Source of the DNA: Thermobrachium celere DSM 8682
GTDB lineage: Bacteria; Bacillota; Clostridia; Clostridiales; Caloramatoraceae
NCBI RefSeq assembly: GCF_000430995.1
Contig: NZ_HF952018.1
Location: 89,070 to 153,069, forward strand
Direction of reading: 5' to 3'
Length of the DNA: 64,000 bases
In this document: in pieces, positions 1-7,300 of the stretch
Position numbering within the stretch: the stretch's first letter is position 1
How the letters are laid out: every line of letters starts with the position of its first letter
The notes under the pieces: model-generated
What the model was told of the DNA's origin: nothing
Seen by the model: the letters and a program-made list of their open reading frames with translations, nothing else
Database searches by the model: none
Made by a program: the position numbers and the translations under genes

Positions 1-751
1 CTTTTTGTATACGCTTTCTAACTGCTTCTACAGCCCACATAGCATGTCTAATATAATGGAATTTATCAATTACAATAATGGCATTTTTAAAGTAAGTTTT
101 AGCTAAATCAATATAAGGTTGCCACATATCACAAATAAAATATTGGACGCTATCGCGGTTTTTAATTTTTTTAAAGTAGTCCGATAGGACGTGTAAATGT
201 CTATCTTTAATAACATCGATAATTTTTCTATTAACAGGGTCAACGATACAACAGTGATATTTAGAACCTCCAGAATTACCTTTAAATTCGTCAATAGCTA
301 TAATTTCAGGTAAAGTAGTAGCAGAAGGATAGGAGACATTATTAAAAATGCGCTTTATAGTATCAACAGACAAATTAACTCTTTTAGCTAAACTTGACAT
401 ACTATAAGTATTAGTAAGCTCTGTTATAACGTACATAGATAAAAGATTAGTGATTCTATAATAACGTGGCAAGAATTCAATATGCTCATAAAATCTTTTA
501 CCACAAATATTACAACGATACCTACGCTTTTTAATAACGAGAACAGTAGGTTTTAAGAATAGAGGAATGTGTTTAACACGTTGTGTTCTATAATCATGAA
601 CTCTACGAGTTTGAGAATGACAACAAGGGCAAGTATGAGGTTTCTTCTTCATTTCTAAATAAATCTCAATGCAATTATCTATATTAAGTATTTTTGTTAC
701 AATAACATCTTTAAAACCGAGTAGGTTTTTGATAAAATTATTATTGTGCAC
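1..751 (-). CDS. ISL3-family transposase, N-terminal 250 residues (partial)
   Basis: The reading frame is open from a GTG at 751-749 to the window edge, so the C-terminal part is missing (family members are usually about 400 residues or more). The start is chosen because AAGGAGG lies 10 bases upstream. Visible parts are an N-terminal zinc-finger (CPCC from residue 41, then CNIC about 40 residues later), a helix-turn-helix region that includes the SMSSLAKRVNLSVDTIKR stretch, and the start of the DDE catalytic domain with IDEFKG (Asp154) and CDMWQPY (Asp208). These are ISL3 hallmarks. No internal stop or frameshift is seen in the visible part, so the element could be active. Its role is DNA transposition; nothing ties it to the genes downstream. 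Confidence 0.9.
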   Translation of the reverse strand, partial: MHNNNFIKNLLGFKDVIVTKILNIDNCIEIYLEMKKKPHTCPCCHSQTRRVHDYRTQRVKHIPLFLKPTVLVIKKRRYRCNICGKRFYEHIEFLPRYYRITNLLSMYVITELTNTYSMSSLAKRVNLSVDTIKRIFNNVSYPSATTLPEIIAIDEFKGNSGGSKYHCCIVDPVNRKIIDVIKDRHLHVLSDYFKKIKNRDSVQYFICDMWQPYIDLAKTYFKNAIIVIDKFHYIRHAMWAVEAVRKRIQK

Positions 752-820
752 TTGTTGGATGCCTCCTTTCAGGTAATATGTTGTTGTATGTAATTTATTA
801 TATCAGGCATCTAAACAGGT

Positions 821-861
821 GCATATTTTTTTGTAAAAAAATATGCTGGGGCTACGCCCCA
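821..861. terminator. Two adjacent perfect hairpins at the insertion-sequence edge
   Basis: Stem one pairs 821-832 with 835-846 (12 bp, GT loop); stem two pairs 847-852 with 856-861 (TGGGGC/GCCCCA, TAC loop). Both are symmetric, so they would form on either strand. They could block read-through into or out of the transposase gene, or belong to the element's end. No long T-run follows stem two on the plus strand. Confidence 0.45.
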
Positions 862-974
862 ACATTTATTATAGAACCTGATTTTAATATCTGTTATTAG
901 ATATAATTGTAGACTTTTGCTTGTTTGTATGATAAAATTAAAATTACCTATAAAAATTGAAGGAGGAAAGAATA

Positions 975-1727
975 ATGCCAAGAAAAAAGGCTAAGATTGA
1001 TATATCGCTACATCCAGAGGTTGAAAATAGAGTTTCAAATGTGACAAAAGAATATTATAAAAAAGAACTTGAATCATTAGATCCAATAAATGAGGGAGAG
1101 GTAAATATTCATACATCATATATTTATTTAAATGGTGATGAAGTAGAAGCAAGTGTTATAATTAGAAATGGGCTTCAGAATACAATAAACTTTGATAAGC
1201 TTCCTATTATGATAACAGATGAGGATAATAATATTTATTTTAGAGGAACATTTGAAGCTACAGATATTGGGGACATTCCACCTCTTTCAGCACGACCATG
1301 GAAATTTTATATTAAGCTAGAGGATATGTTTATAAAGGACATAAATGAAAAGAAACTTATGGTTAAGTTTGATACTGAAAGGCTGCAAGCTCAGGTAAAT
1401 GATCCAAATAGAATTGATTTAATATTACCTAGTGATATAAATAAGGATGAAAGGGATGCAATTGTAGAATTTATACAGAAAATGCCACCTCTAGAAGAAA
1501 AAACTGTTGATCTGGATGTATTCAGCGAGGCATACAGCAGTGAAAAGGAAACATTATATTTAACATATGTTGTAAGAAATGGAGCTTACCAAGATGTAAA
1601 GTTGGATTATCTACCATATAATTTTAATAAAAACGGAGAAAATAAACAGATTAAATTAGAATGGGATGGCATAGTAATTCCAAAAAGAAGTATAAGAGTT
1701 TTTAAATTTGAAGTCAAAGGAATTTAA
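975..1727 (+). CDS. SLAP domain-containing protein
   Basis: A 250-residue soluble protein with no signal peptide or membrane segment. It matches the SLAP-domain family seen in Firmicutes, where a domain of about 110 residues is duplicated: here one copy covers roughly residues 35-130 (IRNGLQNTINFDKLP, then IPPLSARPWKF) and a second, weaker copy residues 170-250 (VVRNGAYQDVKLDYLP, ending IPKRSIRVFKFEV). ATG 975 is chosen over TTG 957 because AAGGAGGA sits just upstream of it. In bacilli such proteins occur with accessory Sec and S-layer genes, but nothing of that kind is nearby, so the function is open. It is transcribed alone, with a terminator after it. Confidence 0.8.
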   Translation: MPRKKAKIDISLHPEVENRVSNVTKEYYKKELESLDPINEGEVNIHTSYIYLNGDEVEASVIIRNGLQNTINFDKLPIMITDEDNNIYFRGTFEATDIGDIPPLSARPWKFYIKLEDMFIKDINEKKLMVKFDTERLQAQVNDPNRIDLILPSDINKDERDAIVEFIQKMPPLEEKTVDLDVFSEAYSSEKETLYLTYVVRNGAYQDVKLDYLPYNFNKNGENKQIKLEWDGIVIPKRSIRVFKFEVKGI

Positions 1728-1740
1728 GTTTTAAAAGTTG

Positions 1741-1775
1741 GGGCGGGTATTAAAAATACCTGTCCTTATTGTTTT
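1741..1775 (+). terminator. Intrinsic terminator after the SLAP gene
   Basis: An 11-bp stem (1741-1751 with 1755-1765, two G-U pairs in RNA) with an AAA loop is followed by TTATTGTTTT. Confidence 0.8.
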
Positions 1776-1814
1776 AATTAAATCAAATAGTAAATTTAAG
1801 AAGGGAGGTGGGCT

Positions 1815-3371
1815 GTGCCTATGAGATTAAATTTAAAGCAAAAGATAGTTAGTTTTTTAATTGTTATAATGGTTCTTTTTCAGCTTAATGTTTTTGCAGA
1901 AGCACAACTTGAAGAAGTAAAAGAAATAATTAAGAATTATTATGTGGAAAATGTGGATGATTCAAAGTTAAATGTGAACTCTGTGGAGGAGTTAATAAAT
2001 AATTTAAATGATCCCTATACTGCTTATTTTACAAAGGATGAATTTGATTCATTTATTGGTTCTATTAATCAAAGTTATGTAGGGGTTGGAATAGTTGTTG
2101 AAAAGTGTGAAGAAGGTATTTTAATTACTTCTGTTTTAGATAATTCTTCTGCTAAGCAGGCAGGTATTTTGCCAGGAGATGTTATTGTTGAAATTAATGG
2201 TCTGTCTATAGTTGATAGATCATTAGAAGATGCAATATCATTAATACGTGGTGAAGAAGGAACATATGTAAATTTAAAAGTAAAAAGAGATAACCAAATA
2301 TTAAGTTTTAATTTAAAAAGATTAAAAATTGAATTGGCTACAGTAAAGGGATCATTAATAGATGGACATGTAGGATATATAAATTTAATGTCCTTTGGGG
2401 AAAATACGAATAGTGAGTTTTTAAGTGTTTATAATAATTTAAAATCTAAAGGAGCAGATTTTTTTATTTTAGATGTTAGAAATAATGGTGGAGGCTTTTT
2501 ATATACAGCAGTAGAAATTTTGTCTAATTTTATTGGTAGTAATACATGTGTTGTTTTAAAAGATAAATACGGCTTTCAAACAAAAGTAAAAAATGATGTT
2601 GTACCAAGTAGATTAATAAATGAGAGATTTATTTTATTAACAAATGGAAACTCAGCAAGTGCTTCAGAAATACTTGCGGCAGCTTTAAAGGATTATAATA
2701 AAGCATTGATAATAGGAAATAGAACCTTTGGCAAAGGAACAGCCCAAAGTTTTTTCGTATTATCCAATGGAGATATATTGAAGTTAACAACACAAAAATT
2801 TTACTCACCAAATGGAAATGAAATTAATAAGATTGGAGTTTTACCACATATAAGGATATACGAAGACATAGATAAGGTTGCATTAATGCTTACTGAAAGA
2901 GAACCAGTTGCTGATAAAACAAATTATGTTAAGTTAGTTATTAATGGTAAAATGTATTATATAAATTTAAAAAATGACACTTACTTTAACAAATTAATTA
3001 GCTCAATAAATAATTGTGAAATGTACATTGGGGTAAAAAATTATTGGGTTAAAAGGGATTTGAATTATTATAAACAAAAAGAGAATGCCTTTGTTGAAGT
3101 AAAAAGAGATATTAATAATAAGATTAAAGAAATAGAAAAATACCATACTGTTGATGCAGCAAAAAAGAGTAATTTTAATACAAAATATGGATATGTTGCT
3201 GTATCTAAATTAAATTTTAGACAAATTCCTAAGCTAAAAGGTAAAGTATTATTTGTACTAAATAAAGGAACTAAATTTGAAATATTAGAGAGCTCAATGG
3301 GTTGGTATAAAATAAAATACAATAATAGAATTGCTTATGTTTATGGTAAATATATAAAATTAACTAAATAG
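1815..3371 (+). CDS. Secreted S41 carboxy-terminal processing peptidase with PDZ and SH3b domains
   Basis: 518 residues. An N-terminal hydrophobic segment (about 9-28) directs export or anchors it. A PDZ domain covers about 85-165 (GVGIVV, GILPGDVIVEING). The S41 protease core follows, with the Ser/Lys dyad visible as Ser282 in NSASASE and Lys307 in TFGKGTAQ, the usual 25 residues apart. The C-terminal 65 residues form a bacterial SH3-like domain (LNFRQIP to YVYGKYIKL), which probably binds cell wall. Family members cut the C-termini of exported proteins; some act in sporulation signalling. GTG 1815 is favoured because GGGAGG lies 6-7 bases before it; ATG 1821 is the alternative. It is a single-gene unit closed by a hairpin. 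Confidence 0.9.
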   Translation: MPMRLNLKQKIVSFLIVIMVLFQLNVFAEAQLEEVKEIIKNYYVENVDDSKLNVNSVEELINNLNDPYTAYFTKDEFDSFIGSINQSYVGVGIVVEKCEEGILITSVLDNSSAKQAGILPGDVIVEINGLSIVDRSLEDAISLIRGEEGTYVNLKVKRDNQILSFNLKRLKIELATVKGSLIDGHVGYINLMSFGENTNSEFLSVYNNLKSKGADFFILDVRNNGGGFLYTAVEILSNFIGSNTCVVLKDKYGFQTKVKNDVVPSRLINERFILLTNGNSASASEILAAALKDYNKALIIGNRTFGKGTAQSFFVLSNGDILKLTTQKFYSPNGNEINKIGVLPHIRIYEDIDKVALMLTEREPVADKTNYVKLVINGKMYYINLKNDTYFNKLISSINNCEMYIGVKNYWVKRDLNYYKQKENAFVEVKRDINNKIKEIEKYHTVDAAKKSNFNTKYGYVAVSKLNFRQIPKLKGKVLFVLNKGTKFEILESSMGWYKIKYNNRIAYVYGKYIKLTK

Positions 3372-3400
3372 GGTGGTTTTATAAAACCACCCTTATTTTA
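3371..3400. terminator. Bidirectional terminator between the S41 peptidase gene and kce
   Basis: A 10-bp perfect stem (GGGTGGTTTT/AAAACCACCC, AT loop, 3371-3392) is followed by TTATTTTA on the plus strand and preceded by A-rich sequence that serves the minus strand. The two genes converge on it and the kce stop codon abuts it. Confidence 0.8.
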
Positions 3401-4208
3401 TGTTTAGTATTCTTCTTGCCTCTTGAGGTGTTGCAATTTCACGACCTAATTCCTTTGCTATTCTTACAACCCTTTCTACTAGTTGTGCATTTGATTTTGC
3501 AAGTTCACCTTTATTATAATATATATTATCTTCAAGTCCAACTCTTACATGTCCACCAAGAAGTATAGCATATACGGCCATAGGAAGTTGGTATCTACCA
3601 ATACCTGCAACAGTCCATGTTGAGCCTTCTGGAAGAGATCTTACCATATATGTTAAACTGTCTATATCGGCAGGCATACCAGATGGAACACCTAAAACAA
3701 AGTCAAAATGAAGAGGAGCTTCTAAAAGTCCCATTTTTAGAAGTCTTTTTGCATTTTCAACCATACCTCTGTCAAATACCTCTATTTCAGGTTTTACGTT
3801 AAATTCCTTCATTTTCTTTGCAAAGTTAATTAAAGAAGGAAAGCTGTTAACGAATACCTCATCACCAAAATTAATTGTACCTGCATCAAGTGTTGCCATT
3901 TCAGGCCTTAATTCTACAGGTGCAAGTCTTTCATCATCACTCATTCCAACAGCACCGCCTGTTGTAACTTGAAGTATTGCATCAGGACATTTTTCTCTTA
4001 TTGCATCTAATATTACCTTAAATCTTTCTTTGCTTTGAGTTGGAGTTCCATCGTCTTCTCTAACGTGAATATGTAAAATTGATGCACCAGCCTTATATGC
4101 TTCATAGGCTGATTGAGCCATCTCTTCAACTGTATATGGAACAGCTGGATTTTGCTCCTTTGTAACTTCTGCACCTGTTAGTGCACATGTTATAATAAGC
4201 TTTTCCAT
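3393..4208 (-). CDS. kce: 3-keto-5-aminohexanoate cleavage enzyme (BKACE family)
   Basis: 271 residues, a Zn-dependent TIM-barrel enzyme that condenses 3-keto-5-aminohexanoate with acetyl-CoA to give acetoacetate and 3-aminobutyryl-CoA in lysine fermentation. With ATG 4208 as start, the metal-binding HIH motif falls at His46/His48 and the active-site Glu at residue 14, the same numbers as in the characterised enzyme; the third metal ligand is probably Glu226 in VRVGLEDN. This start also gives a good spacing of 8 bases from GGGGG, while ATG 4214 is only 2 bases from it. It follows kal, whose stop codon overlaps the upstream ATG. BKACE relatives act on other beta-keto acids, but the neighbouring kal supports this substrate. 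Confidence 0.88.
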   Translation of the reverse strand: MEKLIITCALTGAEVTKEQNPAVPYTVEEMAQSAYEAYKAGASILHIHVREDDGTPTQSKERFKVILDAIREKCPDAILQVTTGGAVGMSDDERLAPVELRPEMATLDAGTINFGDEVFVNSFPSLINFAKKMKEFNVKPEIEVFDRGMVENAKRLLKMGLLEAPLHFDFVLGVPSGMPADIDSLTYMVRSLPEGSTWTVAGIGRYQLPMAVYAILLGGHVRVGLEDNIYYNKGELAKSNAQLVERVVRIAKELGREIATPQEARRILNIK

Positions 4209-4213
4209 TCCCA

Positions 4214-4618
4214 TTACCCCCTATTAAATCTTTGTTTATCCTTTGGAACAACGCAAGTTCCAGATGCTCTACAAACAACGATAGGCTCTTCTAGTACATC
4301 ACATGCAGAATCATTTCCAGGAATATTTGCAGAAGTTATAACTTTTCTAGCTTCAAATTTCATCTTTCTTGATGTGTTTCCAACCTCAACAATTTCACCA
4401 ATAGCTTCAATATAATCTCCAGCATAAACAGGAGCTAAGAATTCAACGCTGTCGTAGGCTCTGAAAAGCCCTTCGTCTCCGTCATGGCGAATTAAAAGTT
4501 CAGTTGCTACATCTCCAAATAGTTGAAGCATTTTTGCTCCATCTACTAAGTTTCCTGCATAATGTGCATCGTGGCTAGACATTCTTACCCTAATTACAAC
4601 CTTTTCACCAATTGGCAT
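4214..4618 (-). CDS. kal: 3-aminobutyryl-CoA ammonia-lyase
   Basis: 134 residues with a hot-dog fold, matching the small ammonia-lyase that turns 3-aminobutyryl-CoA into crotonyl-CoA plus ammonia, the step directly after Kce. Typical features are [17 protein letters not shown] near the N-terminus and [15 protein letters not shown] in the middle. AGGGGGT lies 6 bases before the ATG. The gene is first in a two-gene minus-strand operon with kce. The earlier lysine-pathway genes (aminomutases, kdd) and the CoA-transferase are not in the window. Confidence 0.88.
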   Translation of the reverse strand: MPIGEKVVIRVRMSSHDAHYAGNLVDGAKMLQLFGDVATELLIRHDGDEGLFRAYDSVEFLAPVYAGDYIEAIGEIVEVGNTSRKMKFEARKVITSANIPGNDSACDVLEEPIVVCRASGTCVVPKDKQRFNRG

Positions 4619-4767
4619 AGTATTACCCCCTTAAATGTTTTCATAATATTTATATTCTTCAAAAAATATATAAATCCTTTTAAAATATAATTGACAAAAA
4701 AATAATTTTTTCGACAAGAAGGAATTTTAACTTAAGTGAAGAATATATGAATATGGAGGTGAAGGGG

Positions 4768-5163
4768 ATGATTATGGATTCTTCCATAAAGGCGGCGGTT
4801 AAATGTAGTGAATGTGGTAAATATACAAGCTTCCATATAAATTTGTTTGAAGCAAAAAGGCCGACGAGTAAAAGATGTAATTGTGGTAATGTTGTTTTTA
4901 AGGTTAGTGCTAATAAGGGAGAAGTTGATATAGATATTCCATGTATTGCATGTGGTGAAGTACATAGATATAAGTATAAAATAAAGGATTTGATAGACAA
5001 ACAGGCTAATATACTTGCTTGCCCTATTTGTGGTATGGAAATTGCATTTTTAGGGAAAGAATATTTTGTAGATGATATGGTTAATAGGTACATGGAGGAT
5101 ATGCTTGAGCTATTAACTCATCTTGGAGTTATAGATAAAACAAAAAGATGGGTGATAAAATAA
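4768..5163 (+). CDS. Zinc-ribbon protein of unknown function
   Basis: About 131 residues. Four Cys pairs are visible: CSEC, CNC, CIAC and CPIC, which suggests two zinc ribbons. The C-terminal third is helical and charged (DDMVNRYMEDMLELL). No catalytic motif was recognised. ATG 4768 is chosen because GGAGGTG lies 6 bases upstream; ATG 4774 is possible, and the earlier ATG at 4747 lies upstream of that site. The gene ends 18 bases before the transaldolase start, so both are probably co-transcribed. The arrangement hints at a role linked to sugar-phosphate metabolism or its regulation, but that is a guess from position only. Confidence 0.7.
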   Translation: MIMDSSIKAAVKCSECGKYTSFHINLFEAKRPTSKRCNCGNVVFKVSANKGEVDIDIPCIACGEVHRYKYKIKDLIDKQANILACPICGMEIAFLGKEYFVDDMVNRYMEDMLELLTHLGVIDKTKRWVIK

Positions 5164-5181
5164 TAAATGGGGAGTGATTAT

Positions 5182-5829
5182 ATGAAGCTTTTTATTGACA
5201 CTGCCAATGTAAATGAAATAAGAGAGGCAGAAAAATTAGGTATAATTTGTGGAGTTACTACTAATCCTTCACTTATTGCAAAGGAAGGAAGAGACTTTGT
5301 TGAAGTTGTAAAGGAGATTACTGAAATTGTTGATGGTCCTATAAGTGCTGAGGTTATAAGCCTTGATGCAGATGGGATGATTAAAGAAGCAAGGGAACTT
5401 ACTAAAATTCACAAAAATATAGTAATTAAAATACCTATGACACTTGAGGGATTAAAGGCAGTTAAGGTTCTCTCAAAAGAGGGAATAAAAACAAATGTAA
5501 CATTAATATTTTCATCAGCACAGGCACTACTTGCAGCAAAGGCTGGTGCAACATATGTAAGCCCATTTGTAGGTAGACTAGATGATGTAGGACATAATGG
5601 TATGAATCTTATTGAAGAGATTGTAAGGATATTTGACAACTATGGTATTGAGACAGAAATAATAGCTGCAAGCATTAGACATCCAATGCATGTTGTAGAA
5701 GCTGCTTTAGCAGGTGCACATATTGCAACAGTTCCTTATAAGGTACTTGTTCAAATGGCTAAACATCCTATGACAGATATAGGAATAGAAAAGTTCTTAA
5801 AGGATTGGGAAACAGTACCAAAGAAATGA
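5182..5829 (+). CDS. tal: Transaldolase, small (TalC/MipB-type) subclass
   Basis: 215 residues, a single TIM barrel. The Schiff-base lysine is Lys83 in VIKIPM. Two residues separate transaldolases from fructose-6-phosphate aldolases in this family: here Glu57 (SAEVIS) replaces the aldolase Gln, and SPFVGR carries Phe instead of the aldolase Tyr. Both indicate true transaldolase activity (sedoheptulose 7-phosphate + glyceraldehyde 3-phosphate to erythrose 4-phosphate + fructose 6-phosphate). ATG 5182 is preceded by GGGGAGTG. It follows the zinc-ribbon gene and is closed by a strong terminator, after which two fructose bisphosphatase genes follow. Confidence 0.9.
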   Translation: MKLFIDTANVNEIREAEKLGIICGVTTNPSLIAKEGRDFVEVVKEITEIVDGPISAEVISLDADGMIKEARELTKIHKNIVIKIPMTLEGLKAVKVLSKEGIKTNVTLIFSSAQALLAAKAGATYVSPFVGRLDDVGHNGMNLIEEIVRIFDNYGIETEIIAASIRHPMHVVEAALAGAHIATVPYKVLVQMAKHPMTDIGIEKFLKDWETVPKK

Positions 5830-5838
5830 TTTAAATTT

Positions 5839-5884
5839 AAATCCAGCTAAAAGTTATCTTTTAGCTGGATTTTTAACTTTTTTG
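5839..5884 (+). terminator. Intrinsic terminator after the transaldolase gene
   Basis: A perfect 15-bp stem pairs 5839-5853 with 5858-5872 (TTAT loop), followed by TTTAACTTTTTT. Confidence 0.92.
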
Positions 5885-5907
5885 ATAAGTTTAAAGCAAA
5901 ATATGGT

Positions 5908-5954
5908 AAATGTCACATTTCACATGGGTGGCACTTATTTAGTATAGCACATTA
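5908..5954 (+). promoter_or_regulatory. Upstream element A of the first glpX gene
   Basis: A 29-base block at 5908-5936 (containing CATTTCAC and TGGGTGGCACTT) is repeated with only 2 mismatches upstream of the second glpX gene at 7156-7184. TAGCACATTA (5945-5954) also has a counterpart there (7209-7220). The block lies about 45 bp upstream of the -35 box and contains an imperfect dyad, TGTCAC and GTGGCA. It is read as a shared binding site for an unknown regulator. Confidence 0.6.
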
Positions 5955-5981
5955 AATAAATATAATTTAACAAAAATATAT

Positions 5982-6011
5982 TTGACAAACAATTAACAGG
6001 AAGAGTATAAT
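5982..6011 (+). promoter_or_regulatory. Sigma-A promoter of the first glpX gene
   Basis: TTGACA (5982-5987) and TATAAT (6006-6011) are both perfect consensus boxes, separated by 18 bases. Confidence 0.85.
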
Positions 6012-6061
6012 AAAAAATGTTATTACAGAAACAAATAGTATATCACATTAGGAGGAATATT

Positions 6062-7015
6062 ATGAACACAGATTTGGCACTGGGGCTTGTTAGAGTAACA
6101 GAAACTGCTGCAATAAATGCATCAAAGTACATGGGGCGTGGAGATAAGAATGCAGCAGATGAAGCAGCTGTAGAAGGTATGAGGAGGATGTTTGATGCTC
6201 TTCCAATAAGAGGAACAGTTGTAATTGGTGAAGGAGAAATGGATGAAGCGCCAATGCTTTATATAGGAGAAGTGTTAGGAAGTGGAGATTATGAAGTTGA
6301 TATAGCAGTTGATCCCCTTGATGGTACAAGCTTTGTGGCAAAGGGAATGCCAAATGCACTTGCAGTTGTTGCAATAGCAGAAAAGGGTTCACTTTTACAT
6401 GCACCTGATATGTATATGGAAAAGCTTGTAGTAGGACCTAAGGCAAGGGGAGTAGTATCACTAGATGTGCCTTTGAGTGAAAATATAAAGAATGTAGCTA
6501 AGGCTTTAAAAAAGGATGTTTCAAATGTTACCGTTGTAATTCAAGATAGACCAAGACATCAACACTTGATGGAAGAGGTAAGAAGGGTTAATGCAAGATT
6601 AAAGCTATTTAGCGATGGTGATATACAAGAGGCCCTTGCAACTTGTTTTGAGGAGAGCGGTGTTGATATTATGATAGGAATAGGTGGGGCACCAGAAGGA
6701 GTTATAACTGCAGCGGCTGTAAAATGTGTTGGAGGAGATTTTCAGGGAAGACTTTGTCCAATGAATGAGGAAGAAAAACAAAGATGTTTTAATATGGGTA
6801 TAAAGGATTTAAGTAGGGTTATGCAGCTTGATGATATAGTAAAATCAGATGAAGTGTATTTTGCAGCAACAGGAGTTTCAGATGGAAATCTGCTTAAGGG
6901 TGTTGTCTTTTTAGGCAAAGATAGGGCAAAAACAAGTTCTATAGTAATGAGGGCAAAGACAGGAACTATAAGATATATAAATGCTATACACAATTTAAGT
7001 AGGAGAGGATATTAA
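6062..7015 (+). CDS. glpX: Class II fructose-1,6-bisphosphatase, paralogue 1
   Basis: 317 residues. It hydrolyses fructose 1,6-bisphosphate for gluconeogenesis; some relatives also accept sedoheptulose 1,7-bisphosphate. Metal-binding and catalytic residues are in place: Glu57 in GEGEMDEAPML, Asp84, Asp87 and Thr89 in VDPLDGT, and GGAPEG further on. AGGAGG precedes ATG 6062. It differs from paralogue 2 by a loop three residues shorter before VDIAVDPLDGT and by Ser-Phe in place of Asn-Leu after DGT. It is transcribed alone from a consensus promoter with a shared upstream element. Which paralogue is the main bisphosphatase cannot be told. Confidence 0.93.
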   Translation: MNTDLALGLVRVTETAAINASKYMGRGDKNAADEAAVEGMRRMFDALPIRGTVVIGEGEMDEAPMLYIGEVLGSGDYEVDIAVDPLDGTSFVAKGMPNALAVVAIAEKGSLLHAPDMYMEKLVVGPKARGVVSLDVPLSENIKNVAKALKKDVSNVTVVIQDRPRHQHLMEEVRRVNARLKLFSDGDIQEALATCFEESGVDIMIGIGGAPEGVITAAAVKCVGGDFQGRLCPMNEEEKQRCFNMGIKDLSRVMQLDDIVKSDEVYFAATGVSDGNLLKGVVFLGKDRAKTSSIVMRAKTGTIRYINAIHNLSRRGY

Positions 7016-7089
7016 TTATATTTTATGTTAAAAATATTTTCTAGATTTTATTTTTTAAAAGTAAATGATAATTAAATTATAGGTAGAAT

Positions 7090-7116
7090 AGGAGCCTTTG
7101 TGCTCCTTTTGTTTTG
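7090..7116 (+). terminator. Short terminator after the first glpX gene
   Basis: A 6-bp stem (AGGAGC/GCTCCT, 7090-7107) is followed by TTTGTTTTG. It is weaker than the others in this region. Confidence 0.6.
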
Positions 7117-7155
7117 CTTGCAATTACAAAATAAAATTTTATGGGAATAGTTGGA

Positions 7156-7220
7156 AAATGTCGCATTTCACTTGGGTGGCACTTTATTAATTTATTTAAC
7201 AAATAATGTAGCACATATTA
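7156..7220 (+). promoter_or_regulatory. Upstream element A of the second glpX gene
   Basis: The 29-base block at 7156-7184 is 27/29 identical to 5908-5936. TAGCACATATTA follows at 7209. The surrounding intergenic sequence is otherwise different, so selection rather than a recent duplication seems to keep the block. Confidence 0.6.
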
Positions 7221-7240
7221 TAATTATGATATATTATATA

Positions 7241-7270
7241 TTGACTTTGAATACATAAAGTGTATATAAT
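7241..7270 (+). promoter_or_regulatory. Sigma-A promoter of the second glpX gene
   Basis: TTGACT (7241-7246) and TATAAT (7265-7270) are separated by 18 bases, the same spacing as in the first glpX promoter. The expected leader is only about 25 bases long. Confidence 0.8.
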
Positions 7271-7300
7271 ATAGATAGCATTTTGGAATGGGGGAGTAGT

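Larger units (their letters stand above)
1..861 (-). mobile_element. Right part of an ISL3-family insertion sequence (truncated by window edge)
   Basis: The transposase gene on the minus strand and the hairpin-rich stretch just upstream of it (821-861) are read as one end of an insertion sequence. The other end lies outside the window, so terminal inverted repeats and target duplication cannot be compared. The outer boundary near 861 is a guess; it could lie anywhere between about 780 and 950. Confidence 0.5.

Noticed and set aside
5167-5829. Annotation of the TalC-like protein as fructose-6-phosphate aldolase
   Set aside because: The aldolase-specific Gln and Tyr are replaced by Glu57 and Phe, which are the transaldolase residues.
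5908-5936. T-box leader suggested by GGGTGGCAC upstream of glpX
   Set aside because: The motif lies upstream of the promoter, lacks the rest of the T-box sequence, and precedes a gene unrelated to aminoacyl-tRNA.
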